Of a DNA stretch of 64,000 nt, positions 60,903 through 64,000 are shown one piece after another. The number at the start of each line of letters is the position of its first letter. The first letter of the stretch is position 1. Made by a program: the position numbers and the translations under genes. Below the pieces are notes generated by a model that saw only the letters and a list, made by a program, of their open reading frames with translations, searched no databases and had not been told where the DNA came from. The stretch is from positions 7,496-71,495 of the forward strand of contig NZ_JBHUQE010000018.1 of NCBI RefSeq assembly GCF_042687825.1, written 5' to 3'. The stretch is from Sedimentitalea sp042687825. GTDB taxonomy: Bacteria > Pseudomonadota > Alphaproteobacteria > Rhodobacterales > Rhodobacteraceae.

Positions 60903-63554
60903 GTGGTACACAGCAACAAGATCCTGACCGTCTCCTATGGCACGTTTTCCTGCACCCTCGAAGGGTTCGACGATTCCTTTGGCACGATGAAGGCGATCGC
61001 CGAATATTTCCGCGACCTGGCGTCGGATGACCGATATTTCGGCGCCGAACCACCGGTGCCCGACGCTGAAATGCTGGCCAGAATTGCACAGCGCGAAACT
61101 TCCAGCAGCGTTCAGGCGCAGGCAACGAATGGCGGCGGCATTCTGCTGCGCGCCGCCCGGCCGTCCGACCCGGAACACCCGTCCATCGTGCAGAGCAATG
61201 AACCCGCGACATCGATGAACGGATCTGAATCAACACTGGAAAGCGCCCCGGGTAAGGCTCCGGACGCTTCTCACGACCGTCCCGAAGTTAGCGATGACGC
61301 CGCCGCGCCGGACAGCGACAACGCACCGAAAGCACCAGAGGTCGATCTGCCCGCCATTGATCGTCGGACCAATGACACCACGCCGGCTGACACGCGCGAA
61401 ACCCCAGCTGGGGCAATGTCCACCGCCGCAGAGTACCAATCCAGGGACGACGACACAGGCATTGCCCAAGCCGACAACGATGACGACGGCGATATGGCGA
61501 TCGAACCCGCCTTGGACACGCCGCAGACCAGCGACAAAGACCCAGCCGAAGCCGAGGTTACATCCCGGGATTTCCCTGCGATCGGCGACTCAACCGCCGC
61601 ACTGTCCGGCACAGAGGCCGAAGAGCCGGACGAACCGGTCGATGCCCCACTGATGGACGGGTGGGAAAGCGCCATCGATGCGGCTACCGCCCCACAGGAC
61701 AGTGTAGACGCAGCACCGGAAACCGACGCCGACATCGAAACGACGACCTCATCCGAATCGGCGGACGACATGTCCGACTTCTTTGCGGGTTCCGACATCG
61801 GAATGGCACCGGATGATGAAACGGTATCGGACGATGTCTTGGATGCATCCGGCGAGACAGGCGCCCCCGAGATCGCGCCCAAACCATCCTCCTTCGGCGA
61901 GTCCATCGCAGCCAGATTGCAGCGCATTCGCGCCGTCGTGTCCCGCAGTGAACCGGCGGCAGAACCGCCGGAAGTCATCAAGAATGAAGGGGCCGATGCC
62001 TTCATTGCCCAGGCGGCAGAGGACCTGACTGTCGCCTTGAATGCCGATTGTGTCGACAATGTCAAAGACCGGGAACAATCTTTCGATCCGGGCGATGTCG
62101 CGGGCGACGAACTGGCCGGCGCTCTCCGAAAGCTGGAGGCGGACTTTGCCGCAGAAGCTGATGACGCCGTAAAACGAACCGATGCCGTTCTGGAGACCCA
62201 AATACTTTCGGACTCTGCTGCATCGTCAGAAATCCCGGACGTTGAGTCGTTCGCGTCAGACGAAACGCCTTTCGGCCAGACCGATATGGCTGCCGCCCAT
62301 GGCGTCGGTGACGCCGACATGGACAACGATCACGGCTCCCCTGTTTTCCCTGAGCTCGAAGAAAGCCCGATGGCGCAACCGTCAATGGCGGACTTGCAGG
62401 ATACCCCGCCCGTTTCCGCTCCGACGGCGACATCGGACCCGGATGGCGAGAGAGAGACTCTACTGTTGCACAACATTCTCGCACATACAGTTGACTTGGA
62501 TACAGAATCGCCCGCGGCCAGCTTAGAGGATGCTCCAGAGACAGCCGCTTCCCCGATCGCGGATGCGGACCCAGAGGATGATGCGGCGATTGTCTCCGAT
62601 GATGGTAAACGGCGTCCGGACAAACGGCCCCGCCATGCCCGTCCGCGGGTGATCAAGGTTCTAAAATCACGGTTAGAGCAGGCGATTGCCACTGGCGATT
62701 TGGAGATGGTGGACCAAGAGCTGGATGAACCGGGCAGCCAAGACCAACTCGAATCAGCGGACATGACATCCGATCTTTTGCCGGAACCCGATCAGAACTG
62801 CGCTTCGAACCTGCATCAGTCCGGTAATTCCGAGCCTCGGCGAGGCAACCCGGATCACCCGGAAGCGTCGACAGTTCTAAACGATGAGGAAGATCTGACC
62901 CGCCTGATGGCAAGAACCGATGAAGAAATGAGCGAACCGGAAACAACCGCAACACGTGAGACCTATAATCGGATGCGTGCAGCAGTCGTGGCTGCCCAAG
63001 CCGAAGGCACAAGCGAAACCGACGATTTGGGCGTGCCGGATGATCACGCCTATCGCGAAGATCTGGCCAACACGATACGGCCCCGCCGACCGGTCGTCAG
63101 CGAGCGGCGCGAAGAAAAGCAAACAGGAGAAACTCGGCCAGCTCCATTGAAATTGATCGCTGAACAGCGCGTCGATAGCGCCCCCGCAACGGCGCAACAC
63201 GGCCCGGTACGCCCCCGGCGCGTCGCCTGTACGCCGATCGAAAATGACACCGAAGCTAGTGGCGTCGACGGTTCGTTTGCGCAATTCGCAGCCGAGATGG
63301 GAGCCAGCGGCCTGCCGGAACTGCTGGAAGCTGCAGCGGCATACATGTCCTTTGTCGAAGGTCGCGCCCAGTTTTCGCGTCCACAATTGATGAACAAGGT
63401 CCGTCAGATCAAAGCAGCAGGCTTCAATCGAGAAGACAGTTTGCGTTCCTTCGGTCGGCTGTTGCGCGAAGGCAAGATCGAAAAAACCGGAGGGGGCCGC
63501 TTTGCAGCATCCGGCGATATCGGTTTCCGGCCGGATGAGCGGGCCACTGGGTAA
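60903..63554 (+). CDS. Large acidic disordered protein of unknown function
   Basis: This 883-residue protein has a conserved-looking N-terminal domain (about 5-60: KILTVSYGTFSCTLEGFDDS, KAIAEYFRDLASDDRYFG). A 700-residue Asp/Glu/Ser/Thr-rich middle is low in order. One basic patch (RPDKRPRHARPRVIKVLKSR) is near residue 600. A C-terminal domain (about 790-883: FSRPQLMNKVRQIKAAGFNR, then RSFGRLLREGKIEKTGGGRF) looks like a winged helix. I recall N-terminal relatives in Rhodobacterales with inconsistent names, so no function is assigned. The start is GTG 60903 with GAGGA 10 nt upstream. Base composition is visibly less GC-rich than its neighbours. Confidence 0.75.
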   Translation: MVHSNKILTVSYGTFSCTLEGFDDSFGTMKAIAEYFRDLASDDRYFGAEPPVPDAEMLARIAQRETSSSVQAQATNGGGILLRAARPSDPEHPSIVQSNEPATSMNGSESTLESAPGKAPDASHDRPEVSDDAAAPDSDNAPKAPEVDLPAIDRRTNDTTPADTRETPAGAMSTAAEYQSRDDDTGIAQADNDDDGDMAIEPALDTPQTSDKDPAEAEVTSRDFPAIGDSTAALSGTEAEEPDEPVDAPLMDGWESAIDAATAPQDSVDAAPETDADIETTTSSESADDMSDFFAGSDIGMAPDDETVSDDVLDASGETGAPEIAPKPSSFGESIAARLQRIRAVVSRSEPAAEPPEVIKNEGADAFIAQAAEDLTVALNADCVDNVKDREQSFDPGDVAGDELAGALRKLEADFAAEADDAVKRTDAVLETQILSDSAASSEIPDVESFASDETPFGQTDMAAAHGVGDADMDNDHGSPVFPELEESPMAQPSMADLQDTPPVSAPTATSDPDGERETLLLHNILAHTVDLDTESPAASLEDAPETAASPIADADPEDDAAIVSDDGKRRPDKRPRHARPRVIKVLKSRLEQAIATGDLEMVDQELDEPGSQDQLESADMTSDLLPEPDQNCASNLHQSGNSEPRRGNPDHPEASTVLNDEEDLTRLMARTDEEMSEPETTATRETYNRMRAAVVAAQAEGTSETDDLGVPDDHAYREDLANTIRPRRPVVSERREEKQTGETRPAPLKLIAEQRVDSAPATAQHGPVRPRRVACTPIENDTEASGVDGSFAQFAAEMGASGLPELLEAAAAYMSFVEGRAQFSRPQLMNKVRQIKAAGFNREDSLRSFGRLLREGKIEKTGGGRFAASGDIGFRPDERATG

Positions 63555-64000
63555 GGCACTACAATAGTCCGCCAGAGATTATGCGCACCATCTCTGAAGG
63601 CGTGGATAGCCAACACGAAATGCGACGCTTCAACCGGCAAAGCGGTAGGTGTCTGCAATAACATCAGCTGCATACCAAACCTTTGATTAAAGGCCCTGTT
63701 GGAGTGGTACTTTCGTTGAAAGGCAAGAGAGCATCATGGGACACGTTCGTAGTGGCCGCGCCACGCGCTGCTACCCCGCAGGCGAATTACATGCAAAATT
63801 TGCCGGGAGGGCGCGCACGCTGTCCGAGCATCAATAATGGGACCACATGCTTTGATCGCGGTGTTCAGCCGGAAGCTTGAGATAAATCCGCAGCCAGTTG
63901 CAACACGAAAAAAACGGCAGACATTAAAGACTTGGTGACATGCCTGAAAATGCGACAATCAACCGCTCTCGGTAGACCTAGGCTCAGGCCCCATTGATTT
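63555..64000. other. Gene-free right end, possible insertion-sequence boundary at 63981
   Basis: The 446 bp after the acidic-protein gene contain only short unsupported frames and are less GC-rich than the rest of the window. The last 20 bases read GGCTCAGGCCCCATTGATTT and are preceded by TA, which resembles the terminal inverted repeat of some IS5-family elements. The element itself, if any, lies beyond the window. Confidence 0.3.

Overview
The window is a high-GC alphaproteobacterial chromosome segment, most likely from a member of the Rhodobacteraceae/Roseobacteraceae. This rests on gene content and signals rather than any search. The supporting features are an aa3-type ctaD, a glyQ/DUF6446-like/glyS neighbourhood, an hflK-hflC-DUF2065-degP operon, a SAM-II riboswitch in front of metZ, tandem Lrp genes divergent from ilvC, and several lineage-typical small proteins. 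Almost everything is chromosomal housekeeping. I saw no prophage, CRISPR array, rRNA or tRNA, and no complete insertion sequence.

Layout. 1-13 kb: cytochrome c oxidase subunit I, an SGNH hydrolase, DUF2244 and YqeY proteins, carA, a membrane glycosyltransferase carrying a type II secretion/pilus ATPase-like N-terminal domain, a GntR regulator, a HAD nucleotidase, a UbiH-type hydroxylase, a class V aminotransferase, and two overlapping Lrp genes divergent from ilvC. 13-19 kb: an FNT channel plus a DMT transporter, then the minus-strand operon folB-folP-glmM. 19-30 kb: a cell-wall hydrolase, a PPDK-like protein, glyS, gltS, a DUF6446-like protein, an opposing marC, glyQ, and an exported trypsin-fold protein that has lost catalytic residues. 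30-36 kb: trkH, a Lys/Ala/Pro-repeat protein paired with a small helical protein, the zinc-independent cyclohydrolase folE2, and riboswitch-controlled metZ. 36-48 kb: an alpha/beta hydrolase, yciB, a DMT transporter, ftsY, an AlkB-type hydroxylase, xseA with an internal tandem duplication, purD, a secreted unknown, a ferredoxin, a dnaE2 remnant and a Crp/Fnr regulator. 48-64 kb: the degP-DUF2065-hflC-hflK operon, broken in this sequence by a 127-bp repeat joined through an N, then gor, rpiA, a divergent MarR/membrane-protein pair with a palindromic operator, a methyltransferase, a GST, sdaA, a DMT transporter, thiamine diphosphokinase, and an 883-residue acidic protein of unknown function. The last 450 bp are gene-free and may end at an IS boundary.

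How the genes work together. Folate synthesis is spread over folE2, folB and folP. Amino-acid metabolism is represented by ilvC, metZ, sdaA and the glycyl-tRNA synthetase subunits. Nucleotide synthesis is represented by carA and purD. Envelope quality control is represented by HflKC and DegP. The most unusual items are the FolB protein with an amino-acid-kinase-like C-terminal half, the PPDK homologue with a degraded ATP site, the pseudo-protease, the MshEN-glycosyltransferase fusion, the acidic protein at the right end, and the SAM-II element followed by a terminator-like hairpin.
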